Shown piece after piece: positions 25,104 through 34,321 of a DNA stretch of 64,000 bases. This DNA comes from JAHEDH01 sp963745865 (GTDB taxonomy: Bacteria > Actinomycetota > Acidimicrobiia > Spongiisociales > ZC4RG35): assembly GCA_963745865.1 (NCBI GenBank), contig CAVUYZ010000003.1, positions 372,001 to 436,000 of the forward strand, in the 5' to 3' direction. Both the position numbers and the translations under genes were made by a program. The notes under the pieces are model-generated. The model was not told the origin of the DNA, ran no database searches, and saw only the letters and a list, made by a program, of their open reading frames with translations. Within the stretch, counting starts at the first letter, position 1; each line of letters begins with the position of its first letter.

Positions 25104-25547
25104 ATGAAGCCATCCCCCGGCGGGATGCGAGCCTGGCGCAATTTCTTGGAGGCTCATTCCGCTATTTCCAAACAACTCGAGCGTGAACTCAGGGAAGAGT
25201 GCGACTTCCCGCTGTCGTGGTACGACGCGATGGTTCAGTTGAACGAAGCCGGAGGCTCGATGCGCATGCACGAGCTCGCCGGGAGCCTGCTACTGAGTCG
25301 CAGCGCGACAACCAGGTTCGCCGACCGGCTCGAAGCTGCGGGGCTGATCCGACGGGAGACAGCTGAGGGAGATCGGCGTGGGATGGTCGTGTCACTGACC
25401 GAGTTCGGAGTTTCCGAATTGCGGCGGACGGCCCCCGTTCACATGCGGGGAATCGTCGAGCATTTCACGGACCACTTCGACGAAGATGAGCTTTCGCTCA
25501 TCGCAGGGCTACTCGGGAGGATGCCGTTCCCGCACACGGGTGATTGA
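25104..25547 (+). CDS. MarR-family transcriptional regulator
   Basis: 147-residue winged-helix regulator. The recognition region has MRMHELAGSLLLSRSATTRF, then the wing LIRRETAEGDRRGMVVSLTE with the DxR motif typical of MarR. Helices at both ends (NFLEAHSAISKQLERELREE; VEHFTDHFDEDELSLIAGLL) form the dimer interface. TAGTCT lies nine bases upstream of the ATG and no Shine-Dalgarno is visible. The target is unknown. MarR proteins often control a neighbouring gene, but the nearest candidates (the kinase before it and the small convergent gene) give no hint. Confidence 0.88.
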   Translation: MKPSPGGMRAWRNFLEAHSAISKQLERELREECDFPLSWYDAMVQLNEAGGSMRMHELAGSLLLSRSATTRFADRLEAAGLIRRETAEGDRRGMVVSLTEFGVSELRRTAPVHMRGIVEHFTDHFDEDELSLIAGLLGRMPFPHTGD

Positions 25548-25571
25548 TCCACCCGCAATCGAGGTGGCGGA

Positions 25572-25913
25572 TCAGGCGCTGGAAGACTCGGACTTGGCAG
25601 CAGCCAGTTCTTCTTTGGCCTGCCGAACGCGCTCGCCGAGACCGAAGCGGCTGGTTGGTCGCAGGTCGACGACCACATCGACCGAGTTCGCAAAGCTGAT
25701 CGGGTCATCGGGAGCAAAGGTGGACGTTGTCCCGTCCAGCGTGATCTGATAGCGAAACACGGTGACTCGTTCGATCGTGACGTCATCGAGTGCCCAGGCT
25801 CCGACGCGCCTGTTCCCGTTCATCATTCGGAGCCATTGCCCGTCGATCAAGATCGTGGCGCTGTAGGAATCCGCCGAATCATGCGGGGACATACGCCCTT
25901 TGAACGTTCTCAT
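25572..25913 (-). CDS. small hypothetical protein
   Basis: 113-residue protein of unknown function, beginning MRTFKGRMSPHDSADSYSAT. It is mostly beta-strand (ATILIDGQWLRMMNGNRRVG, VTVFRYQITLDGTTSTFAPD) and ends with a charged helix (ERVRQAKEELAAAKS), a shape like bacterial PH-type domains, but I recognise no family motif. The start at 25913 is preferred, with AGAGGG close upstream; a longer open frame reaches 26039. The 182 bases from here to icmF hold only the icmF promoter. Confidence 0.5.
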   Translation of the reverse strand: MRTFKGRMSPHDSADSYSATILIDGQWLRMMNGNRRVGAWALDDVTIERVTVFRYQITLDGTTSTFAPDDPISFANSVDVVVDLRPTSRFGLGERVRQAKEELAAAKSESSSA

Positions 25914-26082
25914 ACTCGCCCTCTGTCTTGCCCAACCGATTCCGTCGAACCGGACCCGGACCCATTCTTGCATCCTCTGTGGCGTTTTCAAGGGGCCGGG
26001 CCGAGTTTTCCCGGAGGCTGTGCCCGAGCGACGCGTCACCAGCCGTTCGGCGCACGCTCAGGGGAGCGACGGGGCGAACGTG

Positions 26083-26088
26083 TAGAGT
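26083..26088 (+). promoter_or_regulatory. -10 box of icmF (leaderless type)
   Basis: TAGAGT ends seven bases before ATG 26096, and there is no Shine-Dalgarno. Confidence 0.5.
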
Positions 26089-26095
26089 GTTGTCC

Positions 26096-29000
26096 ATGGA
26101 TGCGCTCCGCTTTGTGACGGCCACGTCACTCTTCGATGGTCACGATGCGTCGATCAACATCTTTCGTCGGCTTCTCCAGGCGCGCGGCGTCGAGGTGATC
26201 CACATCGGACACAACCGTTCGGTGGGTGACATCGTCGATGCCGTGCTGTCAGAAGACGCCCATGCAGTCGCCGTGACCAGCTACCAGGGCGGTCACATGG
26301 AGTTCTTCCGATACCTCCGGGCGATGCTCTCGGAGGCTGGAGCGACCGATGTATCGGTGTTCGGCGGGGGTGGCGGGACCATCCTCCCCGATGAGGCCGC
26401 GTCGCTCGATGCCGAGGGCGTTGCCCGGCTCTACACGCCCGACGACGGGCGCTCCATGGGTTTGGAGGGGATGGTCGACGACATGATCGCGCGCTGTACG
26501 CGGGTCGTCCACGACTTCGAGCCAGGCGTTCTCACTGCACTCGCCCCGACCGCGAGATTGGCGATCGGGCGGACGATCACGGTCGCGGAGAATCAGGCCG
26601 ACAAGTTTGCGGACATCTTCGAGGATCTGTCCGTCAGGGCGGCAGAGCTCGCGACGCCGGTACTCGGAATCACCGGAACCGGGGGAGCGGGCAAGTCGTC
26701 GCTCACCGACGAACTGGTTCGCCGACTGATCGTCGGCGACCCCGACCGGACGGTGGCAGTGCTCTCGGTCGATCCCACGCGGCGTCGAAGCGGCGGTGCC
26801 CTGTTGGGCGATCGGATCCGGATGAACACCCTCCCGCACGAGCGTGTGTTCATGCGATCGATGGCTACCAGAGCTCCGAACCAGGCACTGTCTGATGCAA
26901 TCACCACCGCAGTCGACATCTGCAAGGTGGCAGGATTCGATGTCGTGGTCGTCGAGACGTCCGGTATTGGACAAGCGGGCTCGGAGATCGTCGACGTTGC
27001 CGACCACAGTGTCTATGTCATGACCCCCGAGTTCGGGGCAGCCACCCAACTCGAGAAGATCGACATGATCGATCTCGCCGACGTGGTGGTGATCAACAAG
27101 TCGGATCGCGAAGGTGCGGCCGATGCGCTCCGCGATGTTCGCAAGCAGTATCGGAGGAACCGGAACCGGTTCGACACTCCAGACGAGCAACTGCCGGTGT
27201 TCGCCACGGTCGCATCGCAGTTCAACGACGCCGGGACGACTCGCATGTACGAATACCTCCGCTCGGAGGTACTCGGATTGTCCGACGACGCGTCGATCGG
27301 CCAGGGCGTTCCGCTGCGAGAGATCGTCCCGGCCGGGCGACGGCGCTATCTCTCAGAGATCGTCCACGCCCTCTCCGAGGACGATCGGCGTACGGACGCC
27401 GTCGCGACTGCGGCGAGGCGATGGCAGCGTCTCTCCGAGGCCTCCCGAGATCCGGATCTCGCCCCCGAGGTGCGATCGGAGGTTGCATCCGCGGCCGACG
27501 GTCTCGCCTCGACGGTTCCCGAGGAGGACCGGGGACGTCTCGAGGCATGGGGCGAGATGGTCGACCGCTACACACAGGACACGCTGGAGTTTGCGGTCCG
27601 AGGTCGCGAGCGGACGCTTCCGCTCACGTCGGAGACGCTCTCCGGGACGACGGTCCCCAGAGTCGCACTCCCGAAGCTGTCGGACTGGGGAGACCGGCTG
27701 GCCTGGCTCAGACGAGAGAACGTCCCGGGCGCGTATCCGTTCACAGCCGGCATCTATCCGCTGAAGCGGCCCGATGAAGATCCGACGCGGATGTTCGCCG
27801 GGGAGGGAACCCCGGAACAGACCAACCGCAGGTTTCACTATGTCTCGAAGGGGATGCCGGCCAAGCGGCTCTCAACCGCGTTCGACTCGGTGACGTTGTA
27901 CGGCGAGGACCCCGCCCACCGCATGGACATCTACGGCAAGGTCGGCAATTCTGGGGTCTCGGTCGCATCGCTCGACGACATCAAGCGGCTGTACTCGGGT
28001 TTCGACCTGTGTGATCCGACCACGTCGGTCTCGATGACGATCAACGGCCCCGCGCCGATGATGCTGGCCTTCTTCCTCCGCGCCGCGATCGATCAGCAAT
28101 GTGAGAGGTACATCGTTGAACATGGCCTCGAGGGTCGGGTCGAGGAGATCCTCTCCCGGCGGTTTCCCGACGGCGATCGACCTGTCTACCGCAGCGAACT
28201 CCCTGACGGGCACGATGGTCTCGGGCTGCTGTTGCTGGGTGCCTCCGGTGACGAGGTGCTCGATCCGGCGGTGTATGCCGAGATCGCTGCCCGGACCGTC
28301 TCGATCGTGCGGGGAACCGTTCAGGCCGACATCCTCAAGGAGGACCAAGCGCAGAACACCTGCATCTTCTCGACCGAGTTCGCCCTGCGGCTGATGGGCG
28401 ACATCCAGCAGTGGTTTGTCGACCACGAGGTCAGGAACTTCTACTCGGTCTCGATCTCCGGCTATCACATGGCGGAAGCGGGTGCGAACCCGATCACCCA
28501 ACTCGCGTTCACGCTTGCCAACGGCTTCACGTTCGTCGAGTCCTATCTCGGCGCCGGCATGGATATCGACGATTTCGCGCCGAACCTCTCGTTCTTCTTC
28601 TCGAACGGTCTCGATCCCGAGTATGCAGTCATCGGTCGGGTTGCCCGCCGAATCTGGTCCCGAGCGATGAAGCTCAGGTACGGCGGCAACGAGAGATCCC
28701 AGAAGCTCAAGTATCACATCCAGACGTCGGGACGCTCGCTACACGCCCAGGAGATCTCGTTCAACGACATTCGCACGACGCTGCAGGCGCTCTACGCCGT
28801 GTACGACAACTGCAACAGCCTCCACACCAATGCCTACGACGAAGCGGTCACGACGCCGACCGAGGAATCGGTGCGGCGGGCGCTCGCGATCCAGCTGATC
28901 ATCAACAAGGAGCTGGGGATGACGCGCAACGAGAATCCGCTCCAGGGGTCGTTCATCATCGACGAACTGACGGACCTCGTCGAAGAGGCGGTTCTCGCCG

Positions 29001-29410
29001 AATTCCAGCGGCTCGACGATCGTGGTGGGGTGCTGGGGGCGATGGAGCGTCAGTATCAGCGATCGAAGATCCAGGACGAGTCGATGCTCTACGAGCATGG
29101 CAAGCAATCGGGAGAGATCCCGCTGGTGGGTGTCAACACGTTTCTCTCGTCCGACGGTTCGCCATTTCAGACCCCCGACGGCTTGGTCCGGTCCACCGAC
29201 GCCGACAAGGATCAGCTCATCGACGAGGTCGCCCGGTTCACCGAAGTCCGCCACGTCGAAGGCCGGAAACGTCTGGAAGAGCTTCAGGCGGTCGCGCTCG
29301 AGGGCAGCAACGTCTTCGACGCGTTGATGAATGCTGCCCCGGTTACGTCACTCGGTCAGATGTCGCATGCCCTGTACGACATCGGCGGTCGATACCGCCG
29401 GAACATGTAG
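26096..29410 (+). CDS. icmF: fused isobutyryl-CoA mutase IcmF
   Basis: 1104-residue adenosylcobalamin enzyme interconverting isobutyryl-CoA and n-butyryl-CoA, with its own G-protein chaperone fused in the middle. Residues 1-130 bind B12 (SLFDGHDASINIFRRLLQAR with the lower-ligand His; IHIGHNRSV; FGGGGGTILPDE). The GTPase has ITGTGGAGKSSLTDEL near residue 195 and DVVVINKSDREG. The mutase TIM barrel starts near residue 540. Aligned to methylmalonyl-CoA mutase, Tyr89 is Phe567 (PTRMFAGEG) and Arg207 is Gln753 (KEDQAQNTCIF), the pair typical of isobutyryl- rather than methylmalonyl- or pivalyl-CoA mutases. Confidence 0.95.
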   Translation: MDALRFVTATSLFDGHDASINIFRRLLQARGVEVIHIGHNRSVGDIVDAVLSEDAHAVAVTSYQGGHMEFFRYLRAMLSEAGATDVSVFGGGGGTILPDEAASLDAEGVARLYTPDDGRSMGLEGMVDDMIARCTRVVHDFEPGVLTALAPTARLAIGRTITVAENQADKFADIFEDLSVRAAELATPVLGITGTGGAGKSSLTDELVRRLIVGDPDRTVAVLSVDPTRRRSGGALLGDRIRMNTLPHERVFMRSMATRAPNQALSDAITTAVDICKVAGFDVVVVETSGIGQAGSEIVDVADHSVYVMTPEFGAATQLEKIDMIDLADVVVINKSDREGAADALRDVRKQYRRNRNRFDTPDEQLPVFATVASQFNDAGTTRMYEYLRSEVLGLSDDASIGQGVPLREIVPAGRRRYLSEIVHALSEDDRRTDAVATAARRWQRLSEASRDPDLAPEVRSEVASAADGLASTVPEEDRGRLEAWGEMVDRYTQDTLEFAVRGRERTLPLTSETLSGTTVPRVALPKLSDWGDRLAWLRRENVPGAYPFTAGIYPLKRPDEDPTRMFAGEGTPEQTNRRFHYVSKGMPAKRLSTAFDSVTLYGEDPAHRMDIYGKVGNSGVSVASLDDIKRLYSGFDLCDPTTSVSMTINGPAPMMLAFFLRAAIDQQCERYIVEHGLEGRVEEILSRRFPDGDRPVYRSELPDGHDGLGLLLLGASGDEVLDPAVYAEIAARTVSIVRGTVQADILKEDQAQNTCIFSTEFALRLMGDIQQWFVDHEVRNFYSVSISGYHMAEAGANPITQLAFTLANGFTFVESYLGAGMDIDDFAPNLSFFFSNGLDPEYAVIGRVARRIWSRAMKLRYGGNERSQKLKYHIQTSGRSLHAQEISFNDIRTTLQALYAVYDNCNSLHTNAYDEAVTTPTEESVRRALAIQLIINKELGMTRNENPLQGSFIIDELTDLVEEAVLAEFQRLDDRGGVLGAMERQYQRSKIQDESMLYEHGKQSGEIPLVGVNTFLSSDGSPFQTPDGLVRSTDADKDQLIDEVARFTEVRHVEGRKRLEELQAVALEGSNVFDALMNAAPVTSLGQMSHALYDIGGRYRRNM

Positions 29411-29507
29411 AACGATCGCCGGCCGGTCTCGGCGGTCTGGGGAAAATTCGGTGCAGTCCAGGATCGGCATCGGATAACGTCGTCCTGTCCCCGTCCCGAG
29501 GCTCGCG

Positions 29508-31226
29508 ATGGCCGCGCCCGATTACCGATCCACATTGGAATATCTGCGACCCCTCCGCCTCCGGGTGTCGGGTCTCGCTCTCGCGCTCCTCGGCTCGATC
29601 GGCCTCCAGCTGGCGGCGCCTCTCGTGCTACGCCGATTCATCGACGTCGCTCTCGGCGAGGCGGTCGCCACGTCGCTGGTGACCTTGGGCGTGCTCTATC
29701 TCGGGTTCGCAGTCGGCAACCAACTGTTGTCTGCTGCAGCCACCTATCTCGGCGCAGACGTCGGGTGGAGGGCGACGAACGAGTTGCGTCACGACATGAC
29801 CGAGCACCTGATCGGTCTCGACATGGCCTATCACACCTCGATCACGCCGGGGCAGTTGATCGAGCGAGTTGACGGCGACGTGACCGCCGTCTCACAGTTC
29901 ATCGCCCGGTTCGTGGTGCGGCTCGTCGGGAGCGGGCTCCTGCTGATCGGCGTGCTGATCGTCTCCTGGCTGACCGATTGGCGGATGGGCCTCGGCATCT
30001 CCGTCTACGTGGCGGGCGTGTTGGCACTGCTGATGAGGATGAGGAACTTGGCGGTCTCCGCCGCCGAGGAGGAGCGCGAGACATCAGCGCAGCTGTACGG
30101 CTTCATCGAGGAGCGATTGGCGGGAATCGACGACATCCGAGCGAACGGCGGTGGCGCGGCGAGCCTGGCATCGTTCGTGCCCGTCTCCACCGACTTCTTC
30201 CGTCGTACCAGGCGGGCCTGGCGGAAACGTGCTCAGTTCTGGGTCGCATCGAACACTGCGTTCTGGTCAGGTGACATCGTCGCCCTCGTTCTCGGCGTTT
30301 ACCTCGTCGTGCGGGGTTCGATCACCATCGGAACCGCCTACCTTCTCCTGCAGTACACCCAGCTCGTGCGAACGCCGATCGAGCAGGTGTCCCAGGAGTT
30401 CCAGGAGTTGCAGAAGGCTGCAGGAGGCATCCTTCGGATCGATGGCCTGCGCAGGCTCCGACCGTCACTGGCCACCGGACCCACCGAGCTCACGCCTGGG
30501 CCACATGCGGTCACCTTCGAGGACGTCTCGTTCGCCTATGACGACCGTCAGGTGCTGTCGAACGTGTCGTTTCATCTGGCCGCTGGAACGACGCTCGGCA
30601 TCGTCGGCCGCACCGGGGGTGGCAAGACCACGATCACCCGGCTGCTGGCGCGTACCTACGAGAGCGATCGGGGAGTGATCACCGTCGACGGCGTCCCGCT
30701 GTCCGAGATCACCGAGGAGTCGCTCCGGCGATCGGTTGGCGTCGTCAGTCAGGACGTCCACCTGTTTGCAGCATCGGTTCGCGACAACCTGACGTTCTTC
30801 GAGGCTGCGCTCACCGACCAGGAGATCCTCCGCCGCCTCGAAGAGGTCGGGCTGGCCGGGTGGGTGGATGGTCTTGGCCTCGACACCGAACTCGGCAGCG
30901 ACGGGGCCGGGCTCAGCGCGGGCGAGGCGCAGCTGTTGGCATTCGCCCGGGTGTTCCTGCGCGAGCCCGGGCTCGTCCTGCTCGACGAGCCCTCGTCGAG
31001 GCTCGATCCGGCAACGGAATCACTGCTCGCCGTGGCAACCGAGAGACTCTTCGCAACCCGAACGGTGGTGATGGTCGCGCACCGACTCGAGACGCTCAGA
31101 ACGGTCGACGAGGTGATGGTTGTCGGCGAGGGCCGCATCATCGAGCACGGACCGCGCGAAGTCCTGGCGTCTGATCCGGAATCGGCGTTCAGTGGCCTGC
31201 TCCTGGCGGCAGGGGGACTGTCGTGA
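29508..31226 (+). CDS. ABC exporter subunit A (membrane domain fused to ATPase)
   Basis: 572-residue ABC exporter half-transporter. About six membrane helices occupy residues 15-310 (LALALLGSIGLQLAAPLVLR, VGSGLLLIGVLIVSWLT). The ATPase has Walker A GRTGGGKTT, Q-loop VVSQDVHLFA, a degenerate signature LSAGEAQLLAFAR, Walker B LVLLDEPSSRLD with the catalytic Glu, and the switch His in VAHRLETL. It forms a pair with the next gene, which starts at GTG overlapping this stop (GTGA). The cargo is unknown. TAACGT lies further upstream (29475-29480), leaving a short leader with CGAGG. Confidence 0.9.
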   Translation: MAAPDYRSTLEYLRPLRLRVSGLALALLGSIGLQLAAPLVLRRFIDVALGEAVATSLVTLGVLYLGFAVGNQLLSAAATYLGADVGWRATNELRHDMTEHLIGLDMAYHTSITPGQLIERVDGDVTAVSQFIARFVVRLVGSGLLLIGVLIVSWLTDWRMGLGISVYVAGVLALLMRMRNLAVSAAEEERETSAQLYGFIEERLAGIDDIRANGGGAASLASFVPVSTDFFRRTRRAWRKRAQFWVASNTAFWSGDIVALVLGVYLVVRGSITIGTAYLLLQYTQLVRTPIEQVSQEFQELQKAAGGILRIDGLRRLRPSLATGPTELTPGPHAVTFEDVSFAYDDRQVLSNVSFHLAAGTTLGIVGRTGGGKTTITRLLARTYESDRGVITVDGVPLSEITEESLRRSVGVVSQDVHLFAASVRDNLTFFEAALTDQEILRRLEEVGLAGWVDGLGLDTELGSDGAGLSAGEAQLLAFARVFLREPGLVLLDEPSSRLDPATESLLAVATERLFATRTVVMVAHRLETLRTVDEVMVVGEGRIIEHGPREVLASDPESAFSGLLLAAGGLS

Positions 31227-33004
31227 AGTCGTTCCGCATCGTCTTCGAGATGCTCAAGTACCGTCCAAAGAAATTCGCCGTGTCAGCCGTGCTGTGGACG
31301 ACCATGCACGCGGTGCCGGTCGCCTTTGGCTATTTGGTCGGTCAGGTCTTCGACGGTCTCACTGGTGGAGCCACCATCGAGGACGCGCCGTGGGTCCCGG
31401 TGGCGATCTTCGCAGCACTCGCCCTCTCCCGGAACGGAGTGCTATGGCTGGGTGAATACGTCTGGATCGACTACTGGTTGGAGCAGAGTCTCCAGCTCAG
31501 GCGGAACATGCTCCGCTGGCTGCTCGAGGCATCGGGGTCTCGGAGGGTCGAGATGTCGACAGGTCGCGCCATTTCGACGTTCCGTGATGATGTGGACGAT
31601 CTGCTCGACTACATGGAGAACTACACGGACGGCTGGGGTTTGATGATCTTTGCGTTCGGGGCGCTCGGTGTGATGGCATCGATCGATCCGGGACTCACAC
31701 TGATCCTGTTGATCCCTCTTCTGCTCACCCTTGTTCTCACCCAGTTGCTCGTGCCGGAGATCAGGAAGCGCCGCCGTGAGATGCGCTTTGCCACCGAGTC
31801 GGTCACCGGGTTCATCGGAGACCTGTTCTCCGGTATTCAATCCGTGAAGCTGGCCGGTGCCGGGCGATCGATGGTCGGACGATTCGACGAATTGAACGAG
31901 ACGCGTCGCGTCAAGGCACTCCGCGACACCTTCCTTACGGAGGCGCTGCGTTCCATCAACGTGAACATGGCATCGATCGGCGTCGCCGTGACTCTGATCG
32001 CCGTTTCGTCTCGGATCGGGCCGGATGGGTTCACCGTCGGAGACCTGACCGTCTTCCTCACCTACTTGCCACGACTCACGGGGCACATGGCCTGGGTCGG
32101 CGATGTCTTCGCCCAGCATCGTCGCGCCGGCGTCGCATTCGAGCGGATGGAGACGGTGACTGTGGATGCTCCGATGAGCGCGATTCTCGACACCACTCCG
32201 GTCCGCTTCTCCACCGAGCGGCCGCTGGTCGGTTCGGCGGGGCGAACCGCGCCTTTCGAGTCGCTGGTCGTCCGCGACTTGTCCTATCTCCATCCGGACG
32301 GAGCGCCCGGCATCGAGAGTGTCGACATCGAGATCCGGAGGGGTGAGTTCGTCGTTCTCACGGGTCGGATCGGTTCGGGAAAGTCACTCGTTCTCAGGTC
32401 ACTCCTCGGGTTGGTTCCCTCGACCGGCGCGATCATCTGGAACGGCGAGCCGGTGGATGACCCCGCCAGCTTCCTGATCCCGCCTCGCACCGCATACACC
32501 CCGCAGGTGCCGCGGCTGTTCTCGGACACGCTCGCGGAGAACATCTCGTTCGGCCGTCGTCTCCGAGCGCCGGACATCGAGCGGGCTACACGGCTCGCTG
32601 TCCTGGACGACGACGTCCATCGACTCGAGCGCGGCCTCGACACACTGGTTGGTGCCAGGGGGGTCAAGCTCTCAGGGGGTCAGATGCAACGATCCGCCGC
32701 CGCACGGATGTTCGCCACCGGAGCCGACCTGCTCGTATTCGACGATCTGTCCTCGGCGCTGGACGTTCACACGGAGGCCCAGTTGTGGGACGGCATCTTC
32801 ACCGAGGAACATGTGATCACTGCGTTGGTGGTGTCTCATCGGCGGCCGGCGCTCCGCCGGGCGGACCGGATCTACCTGATGGACGGTGGCCAGGTGGCGG
32901 CGGTCGGGGCGTTGGACGAGTTGCTCGCTCGTTCGGCGTTGATGCGCGAGCTGTGGGCCGACGACGAAGGCGGCGGTGCCGATGGGGGACGCCCGCCCGG
33001 ATAA
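31223..33004 (+). CDS. ABC exporter subunit B (membrane domain fused to ATPase)
   Basis: 593-residue partner of the preceding exporter. Membrane helices cover residues 15-320 (LTLILLIPLLLTLVLTQLLV among them). The ATPase has Walker A TGRIGSGKSLVLRSLL, Q-loop YTPQVPRLFSDT, a full signature KLSGGQMQRSAAARMF and Walker B LLVFDDLSSALD, where Asp replaces the catalytic Glu. Together with the altered signature of subunit A this makes one degenerate and one competent ATP site, as in heterodimeric exporters. The two genes are translationally coupled. Substrate unknown; drug, lipid or peptide export are all possible. Confidence 0.9.
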   Translation: MKSFRIVFEMLKYRPKKFAVSAVLWTTMHAVPVAFGYLVGQVFDGLTGGATIEDAPWVPVAIFAALALSRNGVLWLGEYVWIDYWLEQSLQLRRNMLRWLLEASGSRRVEMSTGRAISTFRDDVDDLLDYMENYTDGWGLMIFAFGALGVMASIDPGLTLILLIPLLLTLVLTQLLVPEIRKRRREMRFATESVTGFIGDLFSGIQSVKLAGAGRSMVGRFDELNETRRVKALRDTFLTEALRSINVNMASIGVAVTLIAVSSRIGPDGFTVGDLTVFLTYLPRLTGHMAWVGDVFAQHRRAGVAFERMETVTVDAPMSAILDTTPVRFSTERPLVGSAGRTAPFESLVVRDLSYLHPDGAPGIESVDIEIRRGEFVVLTGRIGSGKSLVLRSLLGLVPSTGAIIWNGEPVDDPASFLIPPRTAYTPQVPRLFSDTLAENISFGRRLRAPDIERATRLAVLDDDVHRLERGLDTLVGARGVKLSGGQMQRSAAARMFATGADLLVFDDLSSALDVHTEAQLWDGIFTEEHVITALVVSHRRPALRRADRIYLMDGGQVAAVGALDELLARSALMRELWADDEGGGADGGRPPG

Positions 33005-33007
33005 CCT
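33002..33007 (+). promoter_or_regulatory. -10 box overlapping the ABC gene stop
   Basis: TAACCT includes the TAA stop of ABC subunit B and ends seven bases before the mini-ORF ATG at 33015. Confidence 0.4.
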
Positions 33008-33014
33008 GTCTGGC

Positions 33015-33041
33015 ATGCACCCCACTGCTGGAACCGGATGA
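33015..33041 (+). CDS. 8-codon leaderless mini-ORF coupled to the metallo-hydrolase
   Basis: Encodes MHPTAGTG. Its TGA overlaps the ATG of the following metallo-hydrolase (ATGA), which has no Shine-Dalgarno. Same layout as the mini-ORF at 11589-11612. Confidence 0.35.
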   Translation: MHPTAGTG

Positions 33042-33685
33042 TCCTCCACGGACGATCACTGTGGGCCGCTGCCACCAACACCTGGGTCATCGCCCCCGAA
33101 CGGGGAGCGATGGGAGTGATCATCGACGCTCCTCCCGATGCCGAAGCCGTCGCGGCGCTCGTCCGGGAGCTGGATGTGACGCCGGTGGCGCTACTCCTCA
33201 CTCACGGCCACGTTGACCATGCTGGCGGCGCCGGTGCGGTGGTCGATGCGTTGCCGGTCACCGCCTATGTCCATCCCGATGACGATTTCCTCACACTGGA
33301 TCCCGAGAGCCAACTCCGGATGCTCTTCGGAACGGTCCCACCCGGCGACTATCGGCCGCCGTCGAAGATGTCCTCGCTGGAGGATGGTCAGCAGATCGAG
33401 GCGGGCGGCATGGTGCTCGATGTGATCCACACCCCGGGGCACACGCCGGGGCACTGCTGCTTTCTGGTCGAGGAGGAGGGTCTGCTCTTCTCTGGTGATC
33501 AACTGTTCGCGGGTTCCATTGGCCGCACCGATCTTCCCGGTGGATCAACGGCCGACCTGATGTCGTCCATGCGGGAGCGGGTGATGACCCTGTCCGACGA
33601 CACCCGGGTGCTGCCCGGGCACGGCCCGGAGACGAGCGTGGGACACGAACGGGAGACGAACCCGTTCCGCTCGGGATGGCAGTGA
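33038..33685 (+). CDS. MBL-fold metallo-hydrolase, glyoxalase II-like
   Basis: 215-residue metallo-beta-lactamase-fold hydrolase. The metal motif THGHVDH is at residues 55-61, followed by His in VIHTPGHTPGHCCF, Asp in LLFSGDQLFAGSIGRTD and His in RVLPGHGPET. The SGDxLFxxxIGRxD segment is typical of glyoxalase II-like thioesterases and related small enzymes such as YcbL. With no hydroxyacylglutathione-binding C-terminal domain, it is more like the short bacterial/mycothiol-era versions. Natural substrate unknown. Confidence 0.87.
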   Translation: MILHGRSLWAAATNTWVIAPERGAMGVIIDAPPDAEAVAALVRELDVTPVALLLTHGHVDHAGGAGAVVDALPVTAYVHPDDDFLTLDPESQLRMLFGTVPPGDYRPPSKMSSLEDGQQIEAGGMVLDVIHTPGHTPGHCCFLVEEEGLLFSGDQLFAGSIGRTDLPGGSTADLMSSMRERVMTLSDDTRVLPGHGPETSVGHERETNPFRSGWQ

Positions 33686-33694
33686 TCGTCCTGG

Positions 33695-34321
33695 TCACCG
33701 GACCGGTTCGACGGTGCCTCCAATACGGCGCATGACCTGACCGGACCCGATCGGTTCCACGGTTTCATCGGTGGCGAGTATCCCGCCACATTCGGGGAGC
33801 CCCCAGCGGACGATGTCGTCCGGAGCGTCGATGTCCCACCAGTTCGATCCGTCGAAGTGGGGGATGGCGATCCCCGGAACGAACCCGAGTCCGTCCGTCA
33901 CGCCTGACCCGGGCACGACGGTGTGCGTGCACAGCACCATGGCCCCTGCGCTCGCCCCCGAGAGAGATGCTCCGGTCCCGTGGAGTCGTCGCAGGGTCTC
34001 GCCGACAGCTCCGGCGAGCACGTCGAGGAGCCGTCGCGGTGAGCCGCCGGGAAGAACCACGACCCCTGCTCCGTCCAGCGCCGAGATCGTCCCTGCCAGG
34101 TCGCTCCTGGCATCCGGCGCTCCGATCACGGGTCGGTCTCCGAGGTCGGCGTAGTAGACGAGAGCATGGCGTGTCGCCATCTCGTGCTCCCGTCCGGGTG
34201 CGGCAGCTCCCGCCAACACGACGATCGGCCCGTCGGGACTCCGCGAGAGAACCTCGGTGTCCATGTCGACGCAGGCGGGGTCGAATTCGGCACCGCCCTG
34301 GAGACAGACGAGCCCGCTCAT
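33695..34321 (-). CDS. peptidase S51-like (cyanophycinase/dipeptidase E group) protein
   Basis: 208-residue protein of the class I glutamine-amidotransferase-like peptidase S51 family. The nucleophile elbow is LSGASAGAMVLCTH. GAGVVVLPGGSPRRLLDVL is the glycine-rich strand before it, and the start MSGLVCLQGGAEFDP matches the family opening. S51 enzymes cleave Asp dipeptides or cyanophycin. No cyanophycin synthetase is in the window, so the substrate is open. It overlaps the preceding metallo-hydrolase gene by four bases (ATGA), forming a three-gene operon with dodecin. Confidence 0.75.
   Translation of the reverse strand: MSGLVCLQGGAEFDPACVDMDTEVLSRSPDGPIVVLAGAAAPGREHEMATRHALVYYADLGDRPVIGAPDARSDLAGTISALDGAGVVVLPGGSPRRLLDVLAGAVGETLRRLHGTGASLSGASAGAMVLCTHTVVPGSGVTDGLGFVPGIAIPHFDGSNWWDIDAPDDIVRWGLPECGGILATDETVEPIGSGQVMRRIGGTVEPVR

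Noticed and set aside
25914..26095. Possible cobalamin riboswitch ahead of the B12-dependent icmF
   Set aside because: No B12-box-like conserved sequence was found, and the TAGAGT box seven bases before the ATG implies no leader RNA.
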